From Halobacteriovorax marinus (GTDB taxonomy: Bacteria > Bdellovibrionota > Bacteriovoracia > Bacteriovoracales > Bacteriovoracaceae): a stretch of DNA of 64,000 bases. This document shows positions 63,415 to 64,000 of the stretch, one piece after another. Within the stretch, counting starts at the first letter, position 1; each line of letters starts with the position of its first letter. The position numbers were made by a program, and so were the translations under genes. The DNA lies in NCBI GenBank assembly GCA_002163155.1, contig MAAO01000006.1:1178001-1242000 (forward strand), read 5' to 3'. Under the pieces are notes generated by a model. The model did no database searches, was not told the origin of the DNA, and worked only from the letters and a program-made list of their open reading frames with translations.

Positions 63415-63756
63415 TTACTTATTTCTTTTTCTCTTGGGAAGAAAATCGTCGATCTCATCGATGAGGTACTTTATTCTTAGAGTGGTATCTTCTAAGTCTT
63501 TAAGTTGTCTATGAATGAGTAGAATCCTGTCTATTTGACCAAGCTTCTTCACCGCTGGTTGGCAGTCAAGCTCTTCCTCTTCCTCATCCTCAAACCCTAA
63601 GTTGATATCATCTTCATTTGGAAGATGAGAGAACTCATTGAGCAGATCTTCAAGAGGATCGGTAGGATCGTAAGCTCCACTTGATTCAACTGAGTAATTT
63701 TTTGCTGAGGGAAAAAGTACGAGGTTGTCGGTTTTTTCCTGTAAACTTTCTTTCAT
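63415..63756 (-). CDS. Small acidic cytoplasmic protein, function unknown
   Basis: 113 residues, no signal peptide. The middle is strongly acidic (LLNEFSHLPNEDDINLGFED and then EEEEEL-like run), and the end is basic (LPKRKRNK). GGAAAG precedes the ATG. A terminator follows. A long helix is likely in residues 75-105 (IDRILLIHRQLKDLEDTTLR). No family recognised. Confidence 0.75.
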   Translation of the reverse strand: MKESLQEKTDNLVLFPSAKNYSVESSGAYDPTDPLEDLLNEFSHLPNEDDINLGFEDEEEEELDCQPAVKKLGQIDRILLIHRQLKDLEDTTLRIKYLIDEIDDFLPKRKRNK

Positions 63757-63966
63757 TTGCTTTCCAATTTAAATATTCGATTAATATATTGCTATTTCTA
63801 TGCCATTTTTGTTTCATACTTTCAGTCACTTAGATCAGGATACTTCTTACTCAAGTGTCTACTTTTCTAAGCTGTAACAATTTTGATCACTTACATTCAA
63901 TTTTATTTATGTAAGTCTCTCTCTTGTTCTTTAATAAGTGTATAGGTAATAGGAATTTGGTTAAAG

Positions 63967-64000
63967 ATGAATGAAAGTATTACAAAAGGAAGTGATGAAT
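63967..64000 (+). CDS. Possible gene start at the right edge
   Basis: An ATG with eleven open codons (MNESITKGSDE) reaching the end of the window; GGAA lies 15 bases upstream, which is far for a binding site. Too short to identify. The 210 bases before it hold no other gene. Confidence 0.35.
   Translation, partial: MNESITKGSDE

Overview
The window is AT-rich, gene-dense DNA from a Gram-negative bacterium with an unusually large set of exported proteins. The nearest fit is the Bdellovibrionota, and within it the Bacteriovorax/Halobacteriovorax type of predatory or predator-related bacteria. This rests on the TIGR02147-type regulator, the PilZ-containing regulators, many orphan secreted proteins and FecR-type proteins without a sigma factor partner. 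The placement is an inference; no rRNA or other marker gene was compared. No insertion sequence, prophage, CRISPR array or replication origin is visible. No gap between genes exceeds about 300 bases.

Layout. 0-10 kb: a partial basic protein, malate dehydrogenase, a newly read 50-residue lipoprotein, a cyclic-nucleotide-binding protein with an SGNH-like membrane protein, a tandem pair of U32-family proteins, a 989-residue exported coiled-coil protein and an RNA methylase. 10-18 kb: a co-directional run with a PAP2-type membrane enzyme, an RsmI-like methylase and the mevalonate route from HMG-CoA to isopentenyl diphosphate (type 2 isomerase, HMG-CoA reductase, GYDIA-type GHMP kinase, diphosphomevalonate decarboxylase, mevalonate kinase). 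HMG-CoA synthase is not in the window. 17.5-23 kb: a crotonase-fold protein, a FecR-like exported protein whose only credible start is CTG, and two divergent PilZ-GAF-AAA proteins with degraded sigma-54-activator ATPase motifs. 23-32 kb: exported proteins, a small conserved protein with thioredoxin reductase, two tandem outer-membrane-barrel candidates, a large lipoprotein and GlpD. 32-40 kb: a protein with a Phe-every-seven-residues acidic repeat, SecA, an M23 peptidase, a dicarboxylate symporter, a small thioredoxin-like protein under a striking inverted repeat, and a PP2C phosphatase.

40-45 kb is the conserved prkA-yeaH-spoVR stress operon behind a good sigma-70-like promoter. 45-50 kb holds a FecR-domain barrel protein, a repeat-rich exported protein and another exported orphan. 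50-56 kb is housekeeping: an RpoH-like sigma factor, rpsO, pnp, dut, a PHA-granule-type protein and a 2Fe-2S ferredoxin with a charged tail. 56-64 kb looks accessory: an exported orphan, tRNA-Leu(GAG), two orphan periplasmic solute-binding-like proteins, a membrane histidine kinase without an adjacent response regulator, several small exported proteins and a TIGR02147 regulator with a palindrome in front of it.

Three genes are read directly from the sequence because they are short, lack a standard start or run off the edge: positions 1-551, 1790-1942 and 18455-19030. A small membrane-protein candidate (60402-60566) and a gene beginning at the right edge (63967) are added with lower confidence. 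Functions are read from motifs by eye; no database search was run.
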